Source of the DNA: Auriscalpium vulgare
Lineage: Eukaryota; Basidiomycota; Agaricomycetes; Russulales; Auriscalpiaceae
Assembly: GCA_019915015.1 (NCBI GenBank)
Contig: JAHBBC010000018.1
Coordinates: forward strand, 124,001 to 188,000
Length of the DNA: 64,000 bases
Reading direction: 5' to 3'
How positions within the stretch are numbered: position 1 is the first letter of the stretch; each line of letters starts with the position of its first letter. Shown here piece after piece: positions 10,401 to 20,703 of the stretch. The notes beneath the pieces were generated by a model, which was not told where the DNA came from, made no database searches, and saw nothing but the letters and a program-made list of their open reading frames with translations. The translations under genes and the position numbers were made by a program.

Positions 10401-12108
10401 AAGACGAGTTGGCCCTAGACGTCCGCACGTACCACATGCATTACCAGTCCGAGAAGCAGGCCAAAACTAACACTACGGTTGCGGCCCCGCTGAAAGACAT
10501 GTGAGTCGCCCTGTCTTCTCCTGACCTCCCACTTTGATGTCTTTCAGTTTGGGCCGATGGTATGGAGCCCATTATGCGGATGACGAACGGAGCGGACGCG
10601 GCGGAGAAACTCTTCAAGCCATCGAATTGACCGTTGGCGAGGGTGAGAACATCGTCAAAGGCACGGGATACGGTAGCAAAGGCCATTTCGACATCGAGGG
10701 CATCTGTACGACCAACGCTGAGGGCGCCACGGAAGTCTCATTTACGATGACCTTTGGAGGCACCGACTGGCTTAAGCATACCTTCCAGGGACAATTGCAC
10801 CGAGACGGCGATACTATGTCGGGCAATTGGGCAACCTCGCGCTCCGGCATGGGTCTACTTGTATACAAGAAGAATCTGACCCCAGAACATCTGGCTTTCT
10901 ACCCCACCCCCTGGGCGCTCAAGGAAAACAAGGCCCGCGCTCTGTGGACCTTCGCCACCGAATCCATTCGTCACGACATCCGGCGCGCGCGCTGGTCATG
11001 GACGTACTTCAAGGAACGCGGAGACACATGGAAGCTGTACTTGACTTTTTATATCCGTTGGACGTACTGGGGAACCTCTCTTACTTACGAGGAGTTCGTA
11101 CGATTTGGCGATGTAGGCCTGCGCATAATTCCTTCGGACGCCTGCTTCTATATGTCGCGGCTCGAACGCATCAAAGCCACGACCGCCATTCATCAGTAAG
11201 CCCATGCCGATTATTGTCACTTCTGTTTCTGACTACCAGTCTTCTGCTTAGCGATTTACTTTGCGACGTTTGTGACGGGCGCATCGGAGGCGCGCGGGTC
11301 GTCTGCCTCGACTGTGACGTCAAGAAGGACAACGCGTTCAACACCCTGGACCTATGCGATGCCGATAGCTGCCTTGGCTCCATAGTAACGGTAGAGCAGC
11401 GGGACGATCTGCCGGCCCCACATCTGCCCACTCACCACGTCTACAAAGTACGCACCACCATCCTCAGGCGGCAGCTTGGGAAGCTAGACGGGAAAGCGCG
11501 AGAAGGCCTGAAGACGGCCGAGCCCTTGTGTGTCCTACTCGCGACGAGGAAGGCGGCAAATGAGGTGACGGCAGCACCTGCGTCTTCAGCTTCGCAGCAG
11601 GCACTGGCACCGCAGGCTACCCGACAAATGTCGCAGGCGTCGAAGCGCTTGTCAACTGCGACGACGGCTACAAAGGTGGAAGAGAAACCGGTGCCATGCT
11701 GCGGTGTTTGCAAGGAGATCCTCAGCCTGCCTTGCTGGTACTGCCTCGACTGCAACGGTAAGCGTTCGGCGACCGCCACTACGTTCAGACCAGCCAACTA
11801 ATACCTTGGACTTAGACATGTTATACATTTGCAAGGCGTGCGACGACAAGGGCGTCCCGAAGCTGGAAGACCTGCCAGAGCATACCGACGAGCACGCCCT
11901 CGTCCGTTGTCAAGAACCCACTCCGACGGAGGAGAAAGTTTCCGTGGAGCAGCGTCTTTCAACCTTGGAGGATCGCATGACACACATGGAGGCTCACATG
12001 AGCACGATGAAACAGCTCTTGCTCCAGGTCGTGGAGGTACTGAAAGTGGACAACAAGGCAGCCTCTGATCCGCAAACGATTCTGACAACGTCCGACGACA
12101 CTGTATAG
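7432..12108 (+). CDS. Large EF-hand protein with two C-terminal zinc-finger-like modules
   Basis: Thirteen exons: 7432-8237, 8294-8614, 8669-9047, 9104-9130, 9189-9451, 9501-9532, 9584-9897, 9947-10103, 10158-10219, 10271-10500, 10548-11195, 11252-11757, 11816-12108, giving 1345 residues. The N-terminus is Ser/Pro-rich and disordered. After it come a helical region and, around residue 580, one canonical EF-hand loop (DDDASGFITVSE), the only calcium site visible. A beta-rich domain follows (exon 11), then two Cys-rich modules: CDVCDGRIGGARVVCLDC (exon 12) and CCGVCKEILSLPCWYCLDC running into YICKAC (exons 12-13). Their C-x2-C spacing resembles ZZ-type fingers. The C-terminus has a short coiled coil. 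I recall similar large EF-hand proteins in basidiomycetes, with unknown role. No membrane segment or signal peptide is seen. Confidence 0.8.
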
Positions 12109-12820
12109 TAGACATGGAAGCCGTTTGACCGAAGGAATGGCAGCCGACGACCTGCCGTCGTTGCGGGCGGGAGCTTCGAGCTCGAGTCAAGACAGCAGAC
12201 CTGTCGGGTGGTTTCTGCATACCACGCCGCGGATGGCTACGAGACGCAATTGTGGTTGTGGTATGCACGTGCGAGGGAAGCCTGGGACAGTAAGTACTAG
12301 TGTCAATGCGAGCAAATGCTCTCGAATAATCATAATCGCGGACGACTGGATGCCGCCGCTGACGGGGGCGGTGATGGTGTTGCAAACGCTTTTGGGGTGG
12401 TTGTGGTGAGTCGGCGGGCATGGGCGATGGCAAGGTTGAGGAGCTGCTGCGGGAGACGCAAATACTCGAAGCTGAAGCAGCGCCGCCGCGAGCAGAAGGA
12501 GAACAGTTCAATGGCGCGCGTGCTGTCACGGCAATGACGGGCAAGCTCGCTGGCGGAACGGAACGACCGTCAGTTACCGCGCAATGGAGACTAACTTAAA
12601 AATCGTGCCACGACTATACATGAGACCTCAGGTACATATGGCCCGGAGTAAGGTCTAGCAAGGGCTAGCTCCACAGCTTACCCTGGGTCTCTCTTTATTC
12701 GCATTACTTAAATAACCTTCTTGAAACTCATTGCTTGCATCTCAGGATGCCAACGCTCTTGCCGTCCTCGAGTAAGTACAACTCAGTGCGAGTAAGGCTG
12801 AGTACGTAATCTACCTACAA
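12109..12820. other. Spacer without a supported gene
   Basis: Downstream of the EF-hand gene. The first few hundred bases are probably 3' UTR. A long open frame on the minus strand (11798-12544) has strongly biased, low-complexity composition and no recognisable domain. Confidence 0.4.
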
Positions 12821-12824
12821 TCAT

Positions 12825-13990
12825 GCTTGACAATGCTCATGAACAACTGTTCTCCACTGCCAGCTCTTGGTTGAGCAAACGAACCATGAGATGCATCTCT
12901 ACGAGGCGAATGCCCGGCAAGACAAGACCAGGCGTCCACGCCAACACTCTCTCTGCCTGGGTACGTGGCGACGGCAAAGTCGATGTTGACACCATCAACC
13001 TTTCCTACCCTAGTACCCAACGACGCTGAACCTGGCGCTCTTCATACAGCGGATTCGTATGGCCCTCAGAGTCTTCATCTGCCGCCCCCAAATCGACCTG
13101 AACCCCATCACTTATCCGAACTTCCTGCCCTTCCTGCGGAGGAAGCCTGAGGCGGTCCATTTTCTGCCAGCCTCCGGTTAAACGTGTATTGAGTTGGGTT
13201 TATCCAAGGATGGCTATCTGCTAGTGCGTGGTGTGAGTATTTCTGAATGACACGCTGTTGATGACGAACACGCATATAGCCCATGACAGCACCACCGCCG
13301 GATGTATGCACTGGACCTCTCGGCGAGGACATTCGTGCGTGTATATGCGGGTTATTTGGGGCTATATGCTGATTGGGTGATTCAGACAGATACACAACCA
13401 TCATCTCACGCAAATCGCAGTAAACCCGTCCTGGCTGACAATCACGGGCAGCAGGTCTGTCTTGTCTATGTTTTATCGACGAATGGCACCCATGCTCACA
13501 GCGTTGCTAGTGTGAGCAATAATTATGTTGACACCACTCTTCCTGCCTCGCAGCTCCACCTCCACCTAGAAATTGTATGCAGAGCCTCTGTCGCATTTCA
13601 CATCCCTCGCTGTTCCACCCACCCTGTTTCCTCTTCCCCAAACAAGACTACATGAACGCCCTCCAGCAACTCGAAGACGAGACATACGGCGTCCTCCTCG
13701 CCACGCTCAGGCCTCTCAAGCCCACGAAAGCGCTCGGTTGCTACTCCTACGCGACCCCGCGCGCCGTGCGCATACTGGCCGAGCTGCCGACGATCCAGAA
13801 CTGGAGTCTGGACGTGGTACGGGTTCCGCGAGGACGGGTTCGCGTCCAAGTCGGGCCAGCGGACCGCGCTGTTGTGCTTGCGCCGAAAGGCTTCTGGGCC
13901 TCGTGCTGCTGAATCGGAAGATCGTCGTGTATTGGCTGCTTGAGCGGACGGGCGAGCTGGAGGCCAAGGCGGATCGAAGCTCGTGAGTAC
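12825..13990 (+). pseudogene. Decayed COG2907 amine oxidase, copy C
   Basis: Colinear with copy B and with the family. GDGKVDVDT near 12970 and ITYPNFLPFLRR near 13108 match the N-terminal FAD domain (family: KVDVDTGFIVFN.TTYPNFL). The segment near 13390-13440 matches NHHLTQIAVNPSWLTI, and NKTTLHERPPA/QDYMNALQQLEDETYGVLLATL (about 13650) leads into the C-terminal part, where GAW...GFHEDG is replaced by out-of-frame sequence. Remnants of introns with GTGAGT borders survive. No long frame remains. Confidence 0.65.
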
Positions 13991-14329
13991 ACCGCAGCTC
14001 GTGTTTGGTTCTCGGCCCTACTTTGACGATGCATATGTGTGAAGCACGGAGAAGCATAGCTTCACGCTCCGCCGCGTTCTGTCACTTCTGCGACTGACAC
14101 CGGCGGCGACGTCGAGGCCCGCCGCGTTCCTCCAGAAGGCCTTCCCAGTGTGTCTGGCTCACATTCGCCATCGACAGATCAAAGTGCGAGCGCGGCACGG
14201 CGAAAGGACTGCCTTCCGTGGCGAGGCCGACGTCAATGGATTTAGCGCTGGACCATGTGCATTCCGCTCCCAGCGCCAACTCACGTGTGCTCACACCCCA
14301 TCGCTGCCCGCCCGCCGACCAAGTAAGCT
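13991..14329. other. Spacer with amine oxidase 3' flank
   Basis: Repeats the 3' flank seen at 421-570. No gene recognised; the minus-strand frame here is short and unsupported. Confidence 0.4.
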
Positions 14330-14726
14330 ACGCGAGACCAATCACGTCCTGCGACTACGCTTTTCACTCTTCCAGCATCAGTGCATCATCATCCCCGGCG
14401 GTCGAGGGCGCAAGAACGGAGGTTCTCTGCACGATCTGGGGAGCCCGTTCAGCGCTCTGTGGGGCGATCACGCGGCCGTCCCGCTCGCCGAGCCCCGCCT
14501 CCAGCATCACAGCCGTCCTATTCGCAAGGCGCTCCCTCGAATCCGCCTGCTCTGCGCTGCGTCACATACCTGCGCTTAGGAGTCTGTGTTTCACCTGTGG
14601 CTCCTGATCGCCCTTCATCTTTCGGTCATCATTGCTGTACACTCCTATAAGGGATGGGAGGGAATACCCGGCAGGCGTGCTAGCTTCCCTGTCCCCGTGC
14701 GTGGCCTGCGGTATGCTCCGGCGCTG

Positions 14727-14734
14727 TATATAAG
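14727..14734 (+). promoter_or_regulatory. TATA box of secreted protein gene 1
   Basis: TATATAAG, 100 bp ahead of the start codon at 14834. The same box in the same context (GTATATAAGACGCGG) occurs at 18764-18771, about 103 bp ahead of the paralogue's start. The spacing suits a fungal core promoter. Confidence 0.65.
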
Positions 14735-14833
14735 ACGCGGGTGCGCAGGTTTGCCATCCCCGTCGATCGCCCAAGCTTGCGAATCTCGTAGTATCCCTTC
14801 CTACAATCCGCTCATCAGACAAGCCTTACCATC

Positions 14834-15395
14834 ATGAAGTTCGCCTTCGCCTCTGCCCTGCTCTCCCTCCTCGCTGTCGCTTCCGCGCAGTCGATCGCCA
14901 TCGGCTCACCCGCGGAGGGCGACACGCTCACAGCCGGCAAGAACATCACGGTCCAGGTCCTCCGCCCGGTACGCTCCGCCGCCCCCATTCACCCCCTGCT
15001 TGCCGCACACCAGTATTGAGTACTGACCCTCACGGCAGAACACCCTGACGGGCTCTCAAGAGGTCTCCATCGTCATCTCACTCCTCGGCTGCACCGGCCC
15101 GTGCCAGGACCCCGCCTCGCGCCTCGGCACCACGCTCTACGCGGGCGGCTTCAACCCGCAGTACCCCACCGTGCGCACGGCGCAGAACCAGCCGGAGCAG
15201 AACTTCTCCCTCCCGGTCCCCTCTGGGCTCACCGGCACCGCACAGCTCGCGGTCACGCACCTGTCGCTCGTCGGGGTGAGTGCTTGCTGTCTTAACGAGG
15301 GGGAAGGGTGCTAACGTTGACGTGACGTTGCTGTCTGCCAGGCCGGCCCGTACCCGCTGTTTCAGATCAGGAATATCACGGTGAATGTGGTGTGA
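14834..15395 (+). CDS. Small secreted protein, paralogue 1
   Basis: Three exons: 14834-14968, 15039-15275, 15342-15395, giving 141 residues. The first 18 residues (MKFAFASALLSLLAVASA) form a clear signal peptide with cleavage before QSIAIGSPA. The mature part has a single Cys pair (LLGCTGPC), Asn-glycosylation sites and alternating hydrophobic residues that suggest a beta-sandwich. I recall small secreted proteins of this type as common in Agaricomycetes, but they have no assigned role. The paralogue at 18874 has the same exon lengths (135, 237 and 54 bp) and differs at few residues. The strong TATA promoter fits high or inducible expression. Confidence 0.85.
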
Positions 15396-15779
15396 GGAGC
15401 CAGAGGCGCAGCTCCTGCTGGGTAATGAATTGAATGGACTTGATCCGAGAAACACCCTGAATTTCGGACTTCACTTCATGGACTGACTGCTCTCGTCAGG
15501 TTACCCTCTTGTATAGTAATTTGTTATTTCCTACTGTATCCATGTATATCCTAATACTCCGTGCACTGTCCACTCCCCGTCATTCTGCCGTCGCATATGC
15601 TCAAAAATCACTGCAGTTGTACTCGTTGATGTCCTAAAAACATTCTGCACCAGCTGGATATTGAGGATATGACAGCTTGCTGCAACAGGAAGCCTTTCTT
15701 CAAAGTAAATCGACTGCGGCCGCGGGGGCAACGGAACACGCGCATCCTCCTCCAGGACCCAGCGAGCGACGCTGCGTGA

Positions 15780-16352
15780 CCGACGCCACCACCCGCCATA
15801 TCCCCCCCTCCTTTCCCCCGCACGGCCAAGAAACCAAATAACCAATCAAAGAGTCGACAGGACTTACCACCATCAGCTTCGAATCGCCAGAAGAGAAATT
15901 GAAAGGGCCCGCGTTCGAAGATGCCTCAGAAGCACAATTCGTCAATTCGTTCCGCTACTTATTCGTACACATCGTGCTCGTCAACATGTCATGGCGGCAT
16001 CCCGCCAACTCGTCACATCGGGCGGCGTTCGAGGAGGGTGGTGCAGAGAACGAAGCAAAGATCGTCACGGAGGAGAACCGGAGAGCGGTCGACGATTCGC
16101 CGCGCTCAGTTATCTTCATCGAACTCGACGAGGAGCGCGTGTCGCAGGTGTGAGGCTCCCGCGCGCAGAGATGTTCTCGAACAGCGAGACGTGGTTTCCG
16201 CACGCCGGTCGGCATGCATACATGTTAGCATGAGGGGGGACGCACTCTGGCCTGATGATGCTTGATGGTTGATGATGAGGACGTATGCCGCGATGACGCC
16301 GATAAAGGTGCCCGCACGGTCCCGTCGTCCGCCACTGGCAACGCCGTTCTTC
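15780..16352 (-). pseudogene. Truncated copy of the JEN-type transporter 3' end, with internal inversion
   Basis: Corresponds to 20430-21013, the last exons and 3' flank of the transporter. On the minus strand only fragments are left (part of exon 7 near 16270-16350 and the start of exon 8). The block at about 16018-16166 runs the other way: read on the plus strand it encodes AAFEEGGAENEAKIVTEENR and continues to ELDEERVSQV and a stop, matching the transporter C-terminus. The flanks on both sides remain in the original orientation. It cannot be expressed as a transporter. Confidence 0.75.
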
Positions 16353-17105
16353 GAGGGCGTTCAGATAGTCTATATTGGGAAAAGTAAGAAGGTAGCTGGG
16401 GACAGCGAGGGATGTGAAATGTGATAGGCTTTTGCATACTTACAAGTTCTAGATGGAGGACGTGATTGAGTTACAAGGTCAAAACACAGGGTTCAAAGAA
16501 TACAGGGAAAGAGTTGCTTACAGGGAGACTTGAGCAGTGTTGGGATGAGGACTACCCTGTGCGTTGACTCCGTAAGTTGTGGGATAGTTCCAGCACGACC
16601 AGGTGAGCTCGAGTGCGGCATGAGCTGTGTGCATGTCATCAGGCAAATTCTACTGTCTTCTGTGGTAAGGTCAGCCACGGAGACTAGGCAAATTCCACAA
16701 ATCTGGGATTGACCGGCACTCACTTCCTCTCGTTCTGGCTCCATCCGAACCCTCCCAAAATCCTCTGCTCGTCTTGTGTCGCCCCAAGTTCTCTGTCAAC
16801 ATAAGGCCTGGTCGGAATGGCACACAAAGAGGACGTGGTCGAACTTTTTTAGACGGCAGCGGATCCAGTTTGCAGCGTGACTCCGCCACCCTGTTCGTTG
16901 GGCGACTCGGAATAGACTTGATTGGTGTAGAAAGTGAAAGTGGAGCTGCGAGGCAGGAAGAGCAGATACAACGGTGTGAACATATTTCTTGCTGAAAGAC
17001 TGCAAGTATGGAGACAAACCTGCCGTCAGCCAGAATGGTTTTCCTATGATTTACATCCGGTGCGGTGTTCCAGACGGGGGCTGTCAGTAAATACATCCGT
17101 AAACG
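16345..17105 (-). pseudogene. Inverted COG2907 amine oxidase fragment, copy D, split by an insert
   Basis: On the minus strand, 17105-16940 matches the middle of copies B and C (LLTAPVWNTAPD, ILADGRFVSI, then CTCTTCCTGCCTCGCAGCTC) and 16440-16345 matches the next piece (ITFHIPRCP, cf. RISHPSLFHP in copy C). In copies B and C these pieces are adjacent; here about 500 bp separates them. The insert carries dispersed repeat copy B. The left end abuts the truncated transporter copy. Confidence 0.55.
16651..16686 (+). repeat. Short dispersed repeat, copy B
   Basis: Same strand as copy A (981-1016) and similar over about 36 bp (ACTGTCTTCTGTGGTAAGGT, then CAGCCACGGAGACTAG). It lies inside the roughly 500 bp insert that splits the inverted amine oxidase fragment. 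Confidence 0.5.
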
Positions 17106-18359
17106 CTACAAAGGTCGTTCAGCAGCCAAACTGAACCACCACCGTAGACGTACCCATGTGGCCGCGAGGCCAAAAACTCGGCCCCGCAGGTGTGTTAGTC
17201 GCGTTGAGTCCGCCCTTGAGAAGGATAGGAGGTAAGTTAGAAAGGCGGCAAGGCTTTGATGGTCGTTGGTGACCAACTTGAAGGGTGCGCGGCGCAGAGT
17301 CACGTATGTATACGGTAACGCGACAATAGCCTCTAGCCATGACTTGTACTTAACTCTCACCGTCACATTCGCAACCCCTTCAGCTTACTTGGTCCTAGCA
17401 GTAGCATCAATACAGGTATCTGTGTTTTCTTTACGTGGCTCGTGTCATCTCCAGGAAAAAGTAGTGAGCGACGCCCGTCGTGAGGTGAGCGAGGCCTCCT
17501 TGTCACATTTCCTGGGACTTGCCTCCCCTTGGTATCCGTCCCATCCATATACTGCGAGCACTCATGCACGGGCTTCTTACATAGCAATGCCAACTCTACG
17601 CCAGTAGAGTTGTAGTCGCGGCTGGCTTCTAGTACCACTGGCAGGCCTCTAATCGCCTACAACTTGCCCCTCAATGCCACTGTCTCGTGCTTGAGGGCAT
17701 TCCAGATGGACATCGCCACAGCGTCCGGGGCCTCATGCATCAACTGCAAAGCACGTTCGACGACATCGTTCATGGACATGTTCAAGCATGCCCCCTTCCA
17801 CCTGGGCGATGGCCTACCCCCGATCGTGCTCTCTTGCATTTCCTCTGACCTGTTGCTTCAGACGTCAATACTCGATCTCACTGCGCGCCGAAAGACGGCG
17901 ACGCTATCAATAAGGCACGGAAGGTCAAAGACAGTGCCGAAAATGCAGTGAGGGGATCGCTGCGCGGGGGGCCGCGAGGTGTTCGTGCCCTTCGACAACC
18001 CTTCGAACCCTCTCTATTCATGCACCAGGTATCCCTGCGTCTCGTGCTCACGAGGCCAGGCTAACGTAACAATCTCAGGATACCCTGCCGTGGGCGAGTC
18101 TCTGAGTCCGTCGACGGGACACTACTTGATCTGATCCTCGTAAGTCCGCACAACTGTAAGGGCGTACTGGACGCTGAAGCCAGGTTCTGCAGCTGCCTTC
18201 ATCACCGCCTCTGTCGCCGTGCTGATACCGGGTAGTGGCTTCGAGGGCATCGTGCGGCTGTTCTCGCGCGAGAACGTCGCCGGCACGCCAAGTATCATGA
18301 AGCTACGGTGGTATCGGTAGGTCATTCATAATATTCCATCGCTTCGGACCCGAAGCCAA
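17106..18359. other. Spacer without a supported gene
   Basis: Between the rearranged left unit and the right copy of the segmental duplication. Several short frames on both strands (for example 17657-17951 and 18122-18325), none recognised and none with convincing splice-linked extensions. Confidence 0.4.
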
Positions 18360-18763
18360 GGCTACGCGAGACAATCATGTCCTGCGACGACGCTCTTCAC
18401 TCGCGAGCATGAGCTCATCATCATCCCCGGCAGTCGAGTGCGCAAGACGGAGGGTCTCTGCACGGTCTGGGGAGCCCGTTCAGCGCTCCACGGGGCGGTC
18501 ACGCGGCCCCGTCCCGCTCGCCGAGCCCCGCCTCGAGCATCACAGCTGTCCTGTCCGCAGCGCGCTCCCTCGGCCGGAAATCCGCCTGCGCTGCGCTTCA
18601 TACCCTGCGCTTAGGAGTCTGTGTTTCACCGTCTGGCTCCTGATCGCCCTTCATCTTCCAGTCATCATTGCTATACTCTCCTGTAAGGGATGGGCTGGGA
18701 TGCCCGCCAGGTATGCTAGCTTCCCCGAACCCCGTGCGCGGCCTGCGGTATGCTCCGGCGCCG

Positions 18764-18771
18764 TATATAAG
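18764..18771 (+). promoter_or_regulatory. TATA box of secreted protein gene 2
   Basis: TATATAAG about 103 bp ahead of the start codon at 18874, in the same sequence context as at 14727-14734. Confidence 0.65.
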
Positions 18772-18873
18772 ACGCGGATGTGCAGGCTGGCCACCGCCCC
18801 CATTGAACCCCAAGCTTGCGAACCTCCTAGAATCCCCTCCTGCAATCCGCTAATTAGCCAAGCCTTAACCATC

Positions 18874-19447
18874 ATGAAGTTCGCCTTCGCCTCTGCCCTG
18901 CTCTCCCTCCTCGCTGTCGCTTCCGCGCAGTCGATCGCCATCGGCTCGCCCGCCGAGGGCGACACGCTCACGGCCGGCCAGAACGTCACCGTACAAGTCC
19001 TCCGCCCGGTAAGCTCCGGCGCCACCATATATTCCCTGCTTGCCGTACACCAGTCCCGAGTTCTGACCCTCCCGGCAGGACACCCTCACGGGCTCCCAAG
19101 AGGTCTCCATCGTCATCTCGCTCCTGGGCTGCACCGGCCCGTGCCCGGACCCCGCCTCGCGCCTCGGCACCACGCTCTACGCGGGCGGCTTCAACCCGCA
19201 GTTCCCCACCGTGCGCACGGCGCAGAACCAGCCGGAGCAGAACTTCTCCCTCCCGGTCCCCGCGGGGCTCGCCGGCACCGCACAGCTCGCGGTCACGCAC
19301 CTGTCGCTCGTCGGGGTGAGTACTTGCTGTCTTGCTTGTCATTAACGAGGGGAAAGGTGGTGTTGACGTTGACGTGACGTTGCTGTTTGCCAGGCCGGCC
19401 CGTTCCCGCTGTTCGAGATCAGGAATGTCACGTTGAATGTGGTGTGA
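18874..19447 (+). CDS. Small secreted protein, paralogue 2
   Basis: Three exons: 18874-19008, 19079-19315, 19394-19447, giving 141 residues, the same architecture as the gene at 14834. The signal peptide MKFAFASALLSLLAVASA is identical. Differences are few and mostly conservative (for example QYPTVRTA to QFPTVRTA, and the C-terminal IRNITVNVV to IRNVTLNVV). Promoter, introns and 3' flank are duplicated too, so the pair arose recently by segmental duplication and both copies look functional. Role unknown. Confidence 0.85.
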
Positions 19448-19769
19448 GGAGCCAGAGGCGCAGCTGCTGCATGGAAGTGGGTAATGAACTGAATAAACTG
19501 CATCGGAACGCCCTGAATTTCGGACTTCACATCATGGTCTGACCGTTGAGCCATTCGATACTTGAAAACTACTGTAGCCATGTATACTAATAAGTACTCC
19601 GCCCGTACACTGTCCACTCCCCGTCATTGTGCCGTCGCATGTGCTCAAAGTACACTGCAGTTGTACTCGTTGACGTACTAAAAACATTCTGCACTAGCTG
19701 GCTATATGAGGGTATGACAACTTGCTTGAAGAAGCTGCAATAGAATCCTTTCTTCCAAGCATTAAATTT

Positions 19770-20420
19770 TCTATTATTTAATAGCCGATGCGTGACAGCA
19801 CGGCGGAACGATTACAATGTCCTTAATGCCGCTCTCCAATCTCGTACAAGTGCGTCCCGCCCACAGCCTACACATTTCAGTGTGTGCCGTACGCTGGCAC
19901 ATAGCATAATCCAGCGCAGCGTCCAAAAAAAGGGGCGGCAGCAACTTAGCGGGCGTCCACCTCGGCACGCGGATAACGTTCCTGGCGCGAGCATTACGGC
20001 GAACGTTCTGTCATCCAGACTACCTTCGTCGGACAACTCGTATGCCTTCAGCATATCGTCCGCGGGCCCCTTTGACAGGTTCCACATGTCAGAAGGTGCG
20101 GAGGCCGCGCCGTTCGGCGGCCAACTTTGAGAAGGTCGAAGACACGATTTCTGTGCGCGGACGCGCTGAGCTTCATTGCTACGGATTTTGCGATGATAGG
20201 AGGTGCAGGTGAGGACAATCATCGAACGTACGTCCACTGTATTCAGTCGTTTATTCGGGTCCGCGCTTGAGACCGCGACGAACGCTCGGTTGTCCTGCGC
20301 GCTGGATCTCCTGCACGGTGTCGAGCGAACTGGTGGAAGTCGGCACGAGTGGACAACATCAGCACACCAGAACGCGAGGCGTCAAGAAATTCCACGCACC
20401 ATGCACCCTCCTCGACTCCC
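19770..20420. other. Extra segment present in only one copy of the duplication
   Basis: About 650 bp lies between the secreted protein 3' flank and the transporter 3' flank here and is missing from the left copy, where those flanks lie next to each other near 15700-15760. It is either an insertion here or a deletion there. I see no terminal repeats or target-site duplication I would trust. A minus-strand frame at 19812-20237 is not recognised. Confidence 0.45.
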
Positions 20421-20703
20421 AGCGAGCGACGTCGAGGCACGCGTGACCGACGCCACCACCCGCCATATCCCCTCCCCCTCCCCCTTCCCCCCGCACGGAC
20501 AAACAACCAAACAAAGAGCCGACAGGACTTACCCACCATCAGCTTCGGATCGCCAGAAGAGAAGGCGAAAGAGCCGGCCTTCGCAGATGCCGCAGAAGCA
20601 CAATTCGTTAGTTCTTTCCGCTACTTACTTATTCGTACACATCGTGCTCGTCAACAAGTCATGGCGGCATCCCGTCAATTCGTCATCTCCGCGCGGGAGA
20701 GCC

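Larger units (their letters stand above)
14330..16350 (+). repeat. Segmental duplication, left copy (secreted protein plus truncated transporter 3' end)
   Basis: Matches 18360-21013 in the same order: about 500 bp of promoter, the small secreted protein gene, its 3' flank and the 3' end of the JEN-type transporter. It differs in two ways. It lacks about 650 bp present in the other copy at roughly 19770-20400, and a block of about 150 bp inside the transporter part is inverted. The match stops abruptly at GCCGTTCTT near 16350, next to an inverted amine oxidase fragment. Confidence 0.75.

Noticed and set aside
11798..12544. Long minus-strand frame opposite the end of the EF-hand gene
   Set aside because: It overlaps a well-supported exon, has low-complexity Ser/Arg/Pro composition and shows no domain.
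16493..17096. Overlapping minus-strand frames as a possible small gene
   Set aside because: The sequence is an inverted amine oxidase fragment plus an insert; no start or continuous family match.
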